A DNA stretch of 57,708 nt, taken from Arthrobacter sp. UNC362MFTsu5.1 (lineage in GTDB: Bacteria; Actinomycetota; Actinomycetes; Actinomycetales; Micrococcaceae). This document shows, piece by piece, positions 33,613 to 41,972 of this stretch (positions are counted from its first letter, which is position 1; each line of letters starts with the position of its first letter). The DNA is taken from contig NZ_JMLE01000028.1 of the NCBI RefSeq assembly GCF_000685965.1, positions 1-57,708 of the forward strand, read 5' to 3'. Both the position numbers and the translations under genes were made by a program. Under the pieces are notes generated by a model. That model was not told the origin of the DNA. It made no database searches and worked only from the letters and a program-made list of their open reading frames with translations.

Positions 33613-34080
33613 GCAGCCTTCGAAATCCGTCAGGACCTTCACCTTGGACGCCGAGGCGGACGAGGGGTCGAAGGTGTAGCCCAGCCATTCCCGGGCCAGC
33701 CTGCGGGCAAGTTCCACACCCACCACACGCTGGCCCATGGTGAGCACCTGGCAGTCGTTGGAGAGCACCGAGCGTTCCACTGAGAACGAGTCGTGGGCCG
33801 TGGCTGCCCTGATGCCGTCCACCTTGTTCGCAGCGATGGCCACGCCGATTCCGGTGCCGCAGAACAGGATGGCCCGGTCCGCGCGGCCCTCCTTGATCAT
33901 CTCCCCTGCCGCGATCCCCACATACGGGTACGGCCTGGTGAACTGCTCGAGGGCATCGCTGCGGTTGACGCCGATATCGATGATTTCGCTGACCCGGGGA
34001 TCGTTGCGAAGGTCCTCCGCGATCCGGTCCTTGTAGTCCACGCCGGCTTCATCGGCGCCCAGGATGAGTCGAATGCCCAT
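33610..34080 (-). CDS. RpiB/LacAB-family sugar phosphate isomerase
   Basis: The 156-residue product is an RpiB-type isomerase: ILGADEAGVDYKDRI, IDIGVNRSDALEQFTRPYPY, AILFCGTGIGVAIAANKVDG with the catalytic Cys and oxyanion loop, and ATAHDSFSVERSVLSNDCQV. Relatives include ribose 5-phosphate isomerase B and the D-erythrulose 4-phosphate isomerases of tetritol pathways (EryI/DerI). Its place behind a DhaK-DhaL kinase gene favours the latter. ATG 34078-34080 has GGGGAAGGACA upstream; an ATG at 34116 that overlaps the kinase stop (ATGA) would add 12 residues. Confidence 0.85.
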   Translation of the reverse strand: MGIRLILGADEAGVDYKDRIAEDLRNDPRVSEIIDIGVNRSDALEQFTRPYPYVGIAAGEMIKEGRADRAILFCGTGIGVAIAANKVDGIRAATAHDSFSVERSVLSNDCQVLTMGQRVVGVELARRLAREWLGYTFDPSSASASKVKVLTDFEGC

Positions 34081-34112
34081 GGCCTGTCCTTCCCCTGCAG
34101 TTGCGGTATGTG

Positions 34113-35936
34113 TCATGACGGTGTTCCTGCGGGCTGGCGGGTTGCCGTGCCGTGGGCTGCCGGACCGGCCGCTTCGGCAGCAGCCGGTGCAGTGGCCGGA
34201 GCAGCAGCCGGCGCGGCAAGGTGCGGGCCCATGACCGTGAAGATCATGGCCAGGGACGTTGCCCCGGGGTCCGCGGTGCCTACGCTTTTTTCGGCGAGCG
34301 GCCGGGCGCGGCCCTTGAGCGGACGCAGCGAAGCGGTGGCTTCCGCCGCGGCGGTGGAGACGGCGGCCGCTTCGGCCCATGCCGCTGCAGGGTGGTCGCT
34401 GTGGCGGGCGCCGTCAGCCAGCAGCCGGCTTAGGGTTTCCGCGAAGGGCAGCAGGGAGTCCACCATGGTCTTGTCCCCGATTTCCGCCTTGCCGAGGCCG
34501 GTGATCCTGGCAGCGAAAGCGCTGACGGCCGCGGCCAGTTCCGAAGGTCCGGGAGACAGCTCGTTGCCGAGTGCTTCGCCGAAGGACCTCAGCCCGGCAC
34601 CCCACAGCACGCCCGAGGTCCCGCCGGCTTTATCCGCCCACGCATCCCCTGCGGCGGCCAGGACAGCTCCCGCGCCGGCGCCGCGGGCAGCGGCGTCCTG
34701 CGCCGCAGTGGTGGCTGCGTCGATACCGCGGACCATGCCGCGGCCGTGGTCTCCGTCGCCTGCCACGGCATCCATGTCCCCCAGGCGCGCTTCGGCACCG
34801 TGCAGGGAATCCCGGGCGGCAGCGAGGGCCGCGAGGCAGTTTGCCGCATAGCCGCGCGACTCTTCGGTTGCGTCGAAAGCATCAGGTGCGGCGGCGCCGT
34901 CGGACTCTTCCTCTGCCGGGGCAGCACCGGCCTGCAGGGCGGCATTGCCCCTGCGGTAGGCGGGCGTTTCCGCCGGGGCGGTCCAGAGCGGCTCCAGTTC
35001 GTCGTCCAGCCAGGTGATGGTCAGGGAGACGCCGGACATGTCCAGGCTGGTGACCAGTTCGCCCACTTCCGGCATCACCAGCGTGTAGCCGGCGGCGCGG
35101 AGCAGCGGGGCAATGGTGAGCCAGAGGACAAAGAGTTCCTCGTGCTTGGTGGAACCGAGGCCGTTGAGGATGACGGCGATGCGGTCGCCGGCTCCGTGCG
35201 GGGTCTCGGCCAGCAGCCGGGCAACGAATTCCTGGCCCAGCTCTTTGGCGGGAGGAAGTTCGGTGTCGAACAGGCCGGGCTCGCCGTGGATGCCCAGGCC
35301 CAGGCCCATCTGCCGGTCCTTGAGGGTGAACAGCGGGGTTTCGGCGCCCGGGAAGGTGCAGCCGTGGAAGGCGCTGCCGATGGTGCGGGTCAGGCTGTTG
35401 GCTTTGCGGCCAAGACGCACGACGTCGGCCAGGTCCGCACCGGCTTCGGCCGCCGCACCCATGATCTTGAAGACGGTGAAGTCACCCGCGATGCCGCGGC
35501 GTTTCTCCGATTCCGACGGCGGGGCGCTGGCGACGTCGTCCGTCACCAGGACGTTTTCCACCTGGATCCCCTCCGAAGCGAGCCGCTCGCTGGCCATGCC
35601 GAAATTCAGCACATCCCCGGCGTAGTTGCCGTAGGTGAACACGACTCCGGCGCCTGACTCCGCGGCCTTGGCCACGGCATAGGCCTGCTGTGCGGAAGGC
35701 GAGGTGAAGATGTTGCCCACCACGGCGCCGTCGGCCAGTCCGGTGCCGATCAGGCCGGCGAAAGCCGGGTAGTGGCCTGAACCGCCGCCCGCGAGGACCG
35801 CCACTTTGGGCTTGGCGGGGCGGCGCCGGCGCACGGCCCCGCCGGTCACCTGGCGGACCAGGTCGGCGTGGACGTCGCAGAACCCGGCAAGGGCTTCCTC
35901 TGCGAAGTCGGAGGGATCGTTGAAAATTCTGGTCAT
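34113..35936 (-). CDS. Dihydroxyacetone kinase family protein (DhaK-DhaL fusion), likely ketose kinase
   Basis: The 607-residue protein joins a DhaK domain (about 1-330; LAGGGSGHYPAFAGLIG, VFTYGNYAGDVLNFG, and AFHGCTFPG with the histidine that covalently binds the keto substrate) to a DhaL ATP-binding domain (about 365-580; DMDAVAGDGDHGRGMVRG with metal-binding Asp residues, and KAGGTSGVLWGAGL). Fused ATP-type kinases phosphorylate dihydroxyacetone or, in tetritol pathways, erythrulose (LerK/DerK). The neighbours (RpiB-type and TIM-barrel isomerases, transketolase) fit a C4 ketose better than dihydroxyacetone. The C-terminus is a low-complexity Ala/Pro tail. Confidence 0.88.
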   Translation of the reverse strand: MTRIFNDPSDFAEEALAGFCDVHADLVRQVTGGAVRRRRPAKPKVAVLAGGGSGHYPAFAGLIGTGLADGAVVGNIFTSPSAQQAYAVAKAAESGAGVVFTYGNYAGDVLNFGMASERLASEGIQVENVLVTDDVASAPPSESEKRRGIAGDFTVFKIMGAAAEAGADLADVVRLGRKANSLTRTIGSAFHGCTFPGAETPLFTLKDRQMGLGLGIHGEPGLFDTELPPAKELGQEFVARLLAETPHGAGDRIAVILNGLGSTKHEELFVLWLTIAPLLRAAGYTLVMPEVGELVTSLDMSGVSLTITWLDDELEPLWTAPAETPAYRRGNAALQAGAAPAEEESDGAAAPDAFDATEESRGYAANCLAALAAARDSLHGAEARLGDMDAVAGDGDHGRGMVRGIDAATTAAQDAAARGAGAGAVLAAAGDAWADKAGGTSGVLWGAGLRSFGEALGNELSPGPSELAAAVSAFAARITGLGKAEIGDKTMVDSLLPFAETLSRLLADGARHSDHPAAAWAEAAAVSTAAAEATASLRPLKGRARPLAEKSVGTADPGATSLAMIFTVMGPHLAAPAAAPATAPAAAEAAGPAAHGTATRQPAGTPS

Positions 35937-35968
35937 GGTGGGCTCTCTAGCTTCGGCGGGGACGGCTA

Positions 35969-36745
35969 CTAGTGGATGTGGCTTCCGCCGTTGATGTCGA
36001 TGGTGGTACCGGTCAGGTAGGCCGATTCCTCGGAGGACAGGAAGGTAATGACGGCGGCGATTTCCTCGGTGGTGGCGTTCCGGCCCAGGGGGATGCCGGC
36101 GTTGATGGCGGCTTCCTGTTCCTCGGTGCTGCCCACGCGGATGTTAGTGTCCACGGCGCCCGGGGTGATGGCGTTGACGGTCACGCCGGTGGCGCCGATT
36201 TCACGGGCCAGGGCCTTGGTGAAGCCCAGGATGGCTGCCTTGGCGGCGGAGTACGGGACCTTGCCGAACACGCCGCCGCCGCGCTGCGCGGAAACGGAGG
36301 ACATGTTGACGATCCGGCCCCAGCCGGCCTCGATCATGTCCGGCAGGAACGCCTTGGTGACGAGGTAGGTGCCGGTGGCGTTCACGTCCATGACTTTGTG
36401 CCAGAGTTCCAGGGTGGTTTCCAGGAACGGCACCGGGGAGGTGATGCCGGCGATGTTGGCCAGTGCGCCCACCGGGGGAAGATTGCCGGCGCCCACTTCT
36501 GCCTTGACGGCTGCGTAGGCGGCGTTGACGGAGCCCTCATTGGCGACGTCGACCTCGTGGCCGTAGGCCGGGACGTTGAATTCGTTGCCGATTTCGGCGG
36601 CGACCTTGGCGGACTTCTCGCCGTCGAGGTCCAGGATCACCACTCCCCAGCCCTGGCTGGCGTAGCGGCGCGCGGTGGTGATGCCGATGCCGCGGTCCGA
36701 GGTGGACCCGGTGAGGACGGCGGTGCGCTGGATGGTGGTAGTCAT
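35969..36745 (-). CDS. Short-chain dehydrogenase/reductase, candidate polyol dehydrogenase
   Basis: The 258-residue classical SDR has the cofactor motif TGSTSDRGIGITTARRYA, an NxAG block LANIAGITSP, catalytic Ser in VNMSSVSAQRGG, Tyr/Lys in YSAAKAAI and a final TGTTIDINGGSH. VVILDLDG, with an acidic residue after the second strand, suggests NAD preference. The ATG at 36743-36745 has AAGGAG upstream. In this gene cluster it could oxidise a tetritol to erythrulose or act on another sugar alcohol; the substrate is inferred from neighbours. Confidence 0.87.
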   Translation of the reverse strand: MTTTIQRTAVLTGSTSDRGIGITTARRYASQGWGVVILDLDGEKSAKVAAEIGNEFNVPAYGHEVDVANEGSVNAAYAAVKAEVGAGNLPPVGALANIAGITSPVPFLETTLELWHKVMDVNATGTYLVTKAFLPDMIEAGWGRIVNMSSVSAQRGGGVFGKVPYSAAKAAILGFTKALAREIGATGVTVNAITPGAVDTNIRVGSTEEQEAAINAGIPLGRNATTEEIAAVITFLSSEESAYLTGTTIDINGGSHIH

Positions 36746-36783
36746 GATGCTCCTTGGTTGGTGTGTTGTGCCTGGTGATGGGA

Positions 36784-36841
36784 TCGGTTGCTCCATAAGC
36801 GCCGTTTTGAGGGGTCAAAAGGGCGCTTACGGAGCAATCGA
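36784..36841. repeat. 27-bp inverted repeat between the TIM-barrel isomerase and SDR genes
   Basis: Arms at 36784-36810 (TCGGTTGCTCCATAAGCGCC then GTTTTGA) and 36815-36841 pair over 27 positions with three mismatches and a 4-base loop GGGG. The element begins four bases after the stop of the isomerase gene on the minus strand and ends 38 bases before the SDR ATG. It could end or attenuate transcription between these genes. Confidence 0.85.
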
Positions 36842-36845
36842 CGGG

Positions 36846-37670
36846 TCAGATGAGGTCGGTGATGAAGCTGGCCGCTTTGGCGGCGGCGGCGGGTCGTTCG
36901 TCGTGCGTGACGTCCCGGGTTTCCAGTTCGAGCGAGAAGTGGCCGGTGTAGCCACGGCCTGCCAGTGCGCGGAGCCCGGCGGCGAAATCCGCCTGGCCGT
37001 TGCCGATGCTGAGGTTGATGTTTCCCGGCACGGCGTCCCTGAGGTGGACGTGGGCAATCCGGCCGTCGTGCCGGTCAAGGTATTCGAGCGGGTCCTCGCC
37101 GGCGGCGACGATGTGGCTGAAGTCCATGACAATTCCGACGCCGGAACCTGCCAGCCGCTGTGCCAGCAGTTCCGCGCGCTCCAGGTTCCAGCAGAACCGC
37201 AGGAAGTGCAGCGATTCGGTCCAGAGTTCGACGCCGAATTCGGCGGCGCGCTGCCCGGCGTGGATGAGCTGGGCGGCGATCGTGTCCAGGTCTTCGTCCA
37301 CGCTCCGGACGGGGTCGTGGCCCAGGGCGCCGCACGGAAGGACCAGCGCCTTGGCGCCGGTGGTGGCCGTGAGGGTGAGCAGGGCTTCCAGGTGCCGTTC
37401 GCGCGAGGCCTGCCGGCCGGCGTCGAGCACTGCGTTGAGGTCCCCGATATCGCCGTTGACCGAGCGGACCCGCAGCCCTGAGGCCAGAACGTCAGCGGTA
37501 ACTGCCTCGACGGCGTCCCCGTCAAGTTCATAGGGGACGTGGTCGCAGACGCCGGGGAGGGCACCCAGGTCGATTTCGTCGAAGCCCAGGGAGCTGATGG
37601 TCCGCAGGGCAGTGCTGAGGTCCTGATGGCGGAAGCTGATGGACGAGCAGCCGAGGCGGGAATTGAACAT
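36846..37670 (-). CDS. TIM-barrel sugar phosphate isomerase/epimerase
   Basis: The 274-residue protein is a xylose-isomerase-like TIM barrel (AP endonuclease 2 superfamily): SLGFDEIDLG, LRVRSVNGDIG, ELWTESLHFLRFCWN, VGIVMDFSHIVAAGED, RIAHVHLRDAVPGN and GHFSLELETRD carry the metal-binding Glu/Asp/His set. Relatives in tetritol pathways (LerI/EryC-like) isomerise L-erythrulose 1-phosphate. The ATG at 37668-37670 is chosen by domain start; AGAGGAT lies upstream. It is the first gene of the leftward half-locus, facing the MFS gene across a gap full of TGTNNACA sites. Confidence 0.82.
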   Translation of the reverse strand: MFNSRLGCSSISFRHQDLSTALRTISSLGFDEIDLGALPGVCDHVPYELDGDAVEAVTADVLASGLRVRSVNGDIGDLNAVLDAGRQASRERHLEALLTLTATTGAKALVLPCGALGHDPVRSVDEDLDTIAAQLIHAGQRAAEFGVELWTESLHFLRFCWNLERAELLAQRLAGSGVGIVMDFSHIVAAGEDPLEYLDRHDGRIAHVHLRDAVPGNINLSIGNGQADFAAGLRALAGRGYTGHFSLELETRDVTHDERPAAAAKAASFITDLI

Positions 37671-37723
37671 CGTCGTTGATCCTCTGGAAGAGCGGGGGTG
37701 ATGTGTATCACTGTAAGGCGTTT

Positions 37724-37804
37724 CATTGTCAACAGTCAACCTCCAACATTGACTGTTGACAATGGAGCATGACCGGGGTCACACTGGCATATCATTTGTT
37801 AACA
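37724..37804. promoter_or_regulatory. GntR operator cluster in the divergent isomerase/MFS gap
   Basis: CATTGTCAACAGTCA (37724-37738) and TGACTGTTGACAATG (37750-37764) form a perfect 15-base inverted repeat with an 11-base spacer. Each arm contains a TGTNNACA core (TGTCAACA, TGTTGACA). A third site, TGTTAACAGTCGACA, begins at 37797. The same core occurs before the GntR gene (41197-41219), so these are likely binding sites of that regulator, controlling both directions. Confidence 0.8.
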
Positions 37805-37856
37805 GTCGACAGCGGCGGTGCGGAAGCGTTGCCCGCTCTTCGAAAGGGATTCAGCA

Positions 37857-39194
37857 ATGAGCAACGAAGCTCTGAAAATGCGCGGCCATGTGCATGGCAC
37901 CAAGGACGCGAAGCGCGTCGCCATCGGGTCCGGCGTCGGCGCCGTCATTGAGACGTATGACTTCATCGGCTTCGGCACCGCCGCTGCCCTGTACTTCGGA
38001 ACGGCCTTCTTCCCCACCGGCGACCCCGTCACCGGAACGCTGGCAGCCTTCGCCACTCTCGGCGTCGGCTTCGCAGCACGCCCCATCGGCGGCATCATCG
38101 GCGGCCACCTCGGCGACAAGGTGGGCCGCAAGCCCGTCCTGGTGGCGTCCCTGATCCTCATGGGCGTGGCCACGTTCCTCATCGGCCTGCTGCCCACGTA
38201 CGAGCAGGTTGGCCTCCTGGCACCCGCGCTGCTGGTCTTCGTCCGCGTTGTCCAGGGCCTCGCCTTCGGTGCTGAATGGGGCGGTGCCATCCTGATGAGC
38301 TACGAACACGCACCCTGGAAGTCCAAGGGCAAGTACACCGGCATCGTCCAGGCCGGCTTCCCCGTGGGCCTGCTGCTGGCCAACCTCGTCTTCCTGGTCA
38401 GCGTGAACCTGGGCGGCGAACTCGCCTGGCGCGTTCCGTTCCTTGCCAGCATCGTGCTGGTCGCCGTCGGCCTGATCATCCGCTCCAAGGTTCCGGAATC
38501 CCCCGTTTTCGACGAGGTCAAGGAGAGCGGCTCCATCGTCAAGTCCCCGATCATCGAGGTCATCAAGACGGACTGGCGCAGCATCGTCCGGGGCATCGGC
38601 CTCCGCATCGCCGAGACCGCGGGCTACGCCGTATCGATCACCTACATGATCTCCTACCTGCACACCCAGCACCTGGCGGACAAGACCCAAACGCTCGTTG
38701 CCCTCTGCATCGCCTCCGCCATCGGCATCTTTGCCACCATGGCGTGGGCGCGGCTCACCGACAGGATCGGCCGCCGGCCCCTCTACGTCTGGTCCACAGC
38801 CTTCGCACTCCTGTTCGGCATCCCCATGTTCCTGCTGGTCAACACCGGAATGTTTATCTTCATCATCGCCACCATCGTCATCTCCTACGCGGTCTGCCAG
38901 AACTCGCTGGCCGGCGCGCAGGGTCCGTGGTTCCCCGAACTGTTCCAGGCCAAGACGCGCTCCTCCGGAGCCTCACTGGCCTACCAGATCTCCGCAATGG
39001 TCTCCGGATTCACGCCCTTCGTCACCACCCTGCTGTTCGTGGCCCTAGGCTGGATGGGCCCCGCCCTCCTCTTCAGCTTCTACGCCGCCATCGGCCTCTG
39101 GGCCGCCCTCGTCACCCGGGAAACCTGGGGCAAGCGCGAACGTCAGCTGGCAGATGAGGCCACCAAAAGCACCCCCCAGGCAGTGAACGCCTGA
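37857..39194 (+). CDS. MFS transporter, metabolite:H+ symporter type
   Basis: The 445-residue transporter has twelve predicted membrane segments and the metabolite:H+ symporter pattern: GVGAVIETYDFIGFGTAAAL near the N-terminus, HLGDKVGRKPVLVASL in loop 2-3, and ARLTDRIGRRPLYVWS in loop 8-9. ATG at 37857 follows AAAGGG; a longer frame has no site. Placed at the head of the rightward half-locus with split transketolase, it is the likely importer of the sugar, polyol or a related acid. The stop overlaps the next start by one base (TGATG). Confidence 0.9.
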   Translation: MSNEALKMRGHVHGTKDAKRVAIGSGVGAVIETYDFIGFGTAAALYFGTAFFPTGDPVTGTLAAFATLGVGFAARPIGGIIGGHLGDKVGRKPVLVASLILMGVATFLIGLLPTYEQVGLLAPALLVFVRVVQGLAFGAEWGGAILMSYEHAPWKSKGKYTGIVQAGFPVGLLLANLVFLVSVNLGGELAWRVPFLASIVLVAVGLIIRSKVPESPVFDEVKESGSIVKSPIIEVIKTDWRSIVRGIGLRIAETAGYAVSITYMISYLHTQHLADKTQTLVALCIASAIGIFATMAWARLTDRIGRRPLYVWSTAFALLFGIPMFLLVNTGMFIFIIATIVISYAVCQNSLAGAQGPWFPELFQAKTRSSGASLAYQISAMVSGFTPFVTTLLFVALGWMGPALLFSFYAAIGLWAALVTRETWGKRERQLADEATKSTPQAVNA

Positions 39195-40099
39195 TGACCG
39201 CCACGGAAGAAGCCCGCATGACCGCCACGCAGGAAACCGTGGCCACCGCCGCGGAACGCATCCACAACGTTTCAGCCGCGGCCTACCGGATCCGCCACCA
39301 CGCCCTGAACATGGGCGAGGTCCAGGGCCAGGGCTACGTGGGCCAGGCCCTCGGCGCAGCGGATATGCTGGCCGCCGTCTACGCGGACCAGCTCCGCTTC
39401 CAGGCCGCCGACCCCGAATGGGAAGGCCGGGACAGGTTCCTGCTCTCCACCGGGCACTACGCGATCGGACACTACGCCGCCCTGGCCGAAGCCGGGATCG
39501 TCCCGGTGGAGGAACTCGAGACGTACGGCTCGGACGACTCCCGGCTGCCGATGTCCGGAATGTCCACCTACACCCCGGGCATGGAAATCTCCGGCGGTTC
39601 CCTGGGCCACGGCCTCACTATCGCGGTGGGCATGGCCCTCGGACTCCGCTACCAGGGCTCCACGGCGAGGGTGTACAACTTCCTCTCCGACGGCGAACTG
39701 GACGAAGGCTCCACCTGGGAGGCCGCCATGGGCGCGCACCACCACCAGCTGGGCAACCTGACCGCCATGGTGGACATCAACGCCCTGCAGGCTGACGGGA
39801 AAACGGACACCGTGCTCCGCACCGAGCCCGTGACAGAAAAGTGGGAATCCTTCGGCTGGTACACCCAGCGGGTGGACGGCAACAACATGGCAGAACTCCT
39901 GCAGGCGTTCGACAACGCCGCCGCCCAGGCCGCCGCCGTCGGACGTCCTTCGGTGATCCTGTGCGACACGAAGGTGGGCCGCGGAGTGCCGCTGCTGGAA
40001 GAGCGCGAAAAGGCGCACTTCATGCGCATCGAGGAACACGAATGGCAGCAATGCCGCGAACAACTGACCGCAGGATATGAAGGAAGGGCAAGCCGATGA
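39194..40099 (+). CDS. Transketolase, N-terminal (thiamine-diphosphate-binding) subunit
   Basis: The 301-residue protein matches the N-terminal half of split transketolases: GYVGQALGAADMLAAVY, DRFLLSTGHYAIGHYAALAE, SGGSLGHGLTIAVGMALG and the ThDP motif SDGELDEGSTWEAAM running to LTAMVDIN. It forms an active enzyme with the product of the next gene, whose ATG overlaps this stop (ATGA). The first 16 codons contain two copies of an MTATxE start (ATGACCGCCACG repeated 24 bases apart); either ATG could be used. Transfer of two-carbon units would use the erythrose 4-phosphate made by this locus. Confidence 0.92.
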   Translation: MTATEEARMTATQETVATAAERIHNVSAAAYRIRHHALNMGEVQGQGYVGQALGAADMLAAVYADQLRFQAADPEWEGRDRFLLSTGHYAIGHYAALAEAGIVPVEELETYGSDDSRLPMSGMSTYTPGMEISGGSLGHGLTIAVGMALGLRYQGSTARVYNFLSDGELDEGSTWEAAMGAHHHQLGNLTAMVDINALQADGKTDTVLRTEPVTEKWESFGWYTQRVDGNNMAELLQAFDNAAAQAAAVGRPSVILCDTKVGRGVPLLEEREKAHFMRIEEHEWQQCREQLTAGYEGRASR

Positions 40100-41118
40100 G
40101 CACCGCCACCGCTTCGAAGGGCACGGCTTCAACGGGTACCGCCCCCAAGCTGAAGACCTCGGCCATGATCGCGTCCTTCGCCGATCCCGGCCAGAAAACC
40201 GCCTCCGCACCGTTCGGGCACGCCCTGGTGAAGGCCGCGCAGGAGAACGACAGGATCGTTGGCCTCACCGCGGACCTGGGCAAATACACGGACATGCACA
40301 TCTTCGCGCAGGCCTTCCCGGAGCGGTTCTTCCAGATGGGCATGGCCGAACAGCTGCTCTTCGGTGCGGCCGCGGGCCTGGCCGAAACCGGCCTGGTGCC
40401 GTTTGCGTCCACGTACTCGGTGTTCGCGGCACGGCGGGCCTACGACTTCCTCTGCCTGGACAGCGCCGAACCGAACCTGAACGTGAACATCGTGGGCGGC
40501 CTGCCCGGCCTGACCACCGGCTACGGCCCCAGCCACCAGGCCACCGAGGACATGGCGATCTTCCGCGGCATGCCCAACCTGACCATCGTTGACCCCTGCG
40601 ACTCGATCGACATCGAACAGGCCGTCCCCCAGCTCGCGGCCAGCGAGGGCCCCACGTACCTGCGGCTGCTTCGCGGCAACGTGCCCACGGTCCTGGACGA
40701 ATACGGCTACACCTTCGAGCTCGGCAAGGCGAAGGTCCTGCGCGGCGGGAACGACGTCGTCTTCATCTCCAGCGGACTCATGACCATGCGTGCACTGCAG
40801 GCCGCCAAGGCACTGGCGGAGCACAACGTGGACGTCGCCGTCGTGCACACCCCCACCATCAAGCCCTTCGACGCAGCCACCGTCCTCGCCGAAATCAACA
40901 CGGACCGCCTGGCAGTGACGCTGGAAAACCACAGCGTGATCGGAGGCCTGTTCGAAACCGTGGCCTCCGCCGTCGTCACCGCCGGGCTGGGCAAGAAAGT
41001 GGTTCCCGTCGCGTTGCCGGACGAGTTCCTCGACGCAGGCGCCCTGCCCACCCTCCACGAACGCTACGGCCTGTCCGTCCAGCGGATCGTGGCGAAAGTC
41101 CTCGCGGAACTGGGCTAG
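40096..41118 (+). CDS. Transketolase, C-terminal subunit
   Basis: The 340-residue protein has the pyrimidine-binding and C-terminal domains of transketolase: VGLTADLGKYTDMHIFAQAF, FFQMGMAEQLLFGAAAGLAE with the ThDP-activating glutamate, TTGYGPSHQATEDMAIFRGM and VTLENHSVIGGLFE. A 30-residue Ala/Thr/Ser/Lys-rich N-terminal stretch precedes the domain. AAGGAAGGGC before the overlapping ATG supports the start. Split subunits of this kind also occur in apulose 4-phosphate and other sugar pathways, so the exact donor/acceptor is open. Confidence 0.92.
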   Translation: MSTATASKGTASTGTAPKLKTSAMIASFADPGQKTASAPFGHALVKAAQENDRIVGLTADLGKYTDMHIFAQAFPERFFQMGMAEQLLFGAAAGLAETGLVPFASTYSVFAARRAYDFLCLDSAEPNLNVNIVGGLPGLTTGYGPSHQATEDMAIFRGMPNLTIVDPCDSIDIEQAVPQLAASEGPTYLRLLRGNVPTVLDEYGYTFELGKAKVLRGGNDVVFISSGLMTMRALQAAKALAEHNVDVAVVHTPTIKPFDAATVLAEINTDRLAVTLENHSVIGGLFETVASAVVTAGLGKKVVPVALPDEFLDAGALPTLHERYGLSVQRIVAKVLAELG

Positions 41119-41196
41119 CGCAGGACGGTCACCAGACCGACGGCGGAAGCGCGGACCGGACACGAGACGGTTCCGCGCTTCTGCCGTAACATCAAC

Positions 41197-41219
41197 TGTT
41201 AACACATCGACTGTAAACA
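41197..41219. promoter_or_regulatory. GntR autoregulatory operator pair
   Basis: TGTTAACA (41197-41204) and TGTAAACA (41212-41219) are 15 bases apart. The second lies in the near-palindrome CGACTGTAAACAGTCG (41208-41223). Looser CAGTCGAC and ACTGACATT words follow to 41253. These are the same core as in the 37724-37804 cluster and lie about 50-70 bases before the GntR start codon. Confidence 0.75.
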
Positions 41220-41266
41220 GTCGACCACTGACATTCAGTCGACACTGACATTGAGGACGTACCACG

Positions 41267-41926
41267 ATGGCCGGAGCAACAGCACCCCTGCTGGGACTGC
41301 AAAAGCGGAGCCTCCGCGAGCAGGCCCTTTCCGCGCTGCGCACCGCCATCACCAGCGGCGAGCTGGAACCCGGGCGGCACCTGGTGGAAACCGAACTCTC
41401 GGACATGCTCCAGATCAGCCGGGGGACTCTTCGGGAAGCGCTGCGGCAGCTGGAGCAGGAAGGGCTGCTGTCAGCGGGCCCGCGCGGCCGGCTGTCCGTC
41501 CGGCACCTCGATGCCAAGGAGATCCGGGACATCTACTCCGTGCGCGCCGCGCTGGAGTCACTGGCTGCCCGCACCCTGTGTGAACTTCCGGACCGCCAGC
41601 ACGTCATCGGTTCGCTGCGCGCGGCCATCGGCGCCATGGATGCCGCCACCAAGGGAACCCTCGAGGAGCGGATCGAATCCGACCTCGAATTCCACCGCAC
41701 CCTGTGCCGCCTCACCGGCAACGAGACACTGCTCCACTCCTGGGAATCACTCGAAGGCTCCATCAGGATGTCCATCATGTTCGCCGGGCTGGAAAAAGGC
41801 GTGTCGAACATGAGCGTGGACCGGCACCACGACATTGTGGCCGCCATCGAAACCGGGGATGCCTCCCTGGCACGCAAGACCATCCGCGAACACATGGACA
41901 CCGCCGCGGATAACCTGGTGGCCTAG
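41267..41926 (+). CDS. GntR-family (FadR/FCD type) regulator of the sugar locus
   Basis: The 219-residue protein has a GntR winged helix (about 12-75; LREQALSALRTAITSGELEP, VETELSDMLQISRGTLREAL, LEQEGLLSAGPRGRLSV) and an FCD effector domain (about 85-215) with metal-site residues in ESDLEFHRTLCRLTGNE and VDRHHDIVAAIETGD. FadR-type regulators bind short NTGTNNACAN palindromes, exactly the motif seen before this gene and in the isomerase/MFS gap. It therefore probably represses both half-operons and itself, relieved by a pathway sugar phosphate or acid. Confidence 0.92.
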   Translation: MAGATAPLLGLQKRSLREQALSALRTAITSGELEPGRHLVETELSDMLQISRGTLREALRQLEQEGLLSAGPRGRLSVRHLDAKEIRDIYSVRAALESLAARTLCELPDRQHVIGSLRAAIGAMDAATKGTLEERIESDLEFHRTLCRLTGNETLLHSWESLEGSIRMSIMFAGLEKGVSNMSVDRHHDIVAAIETGDASLARKTIREHMDTAADNLVA

Positions 41927-41972
41927 GAGCCGTTGGCCTGGCGGACAGCGACCGGGACGGCGGGGCAAGGCC

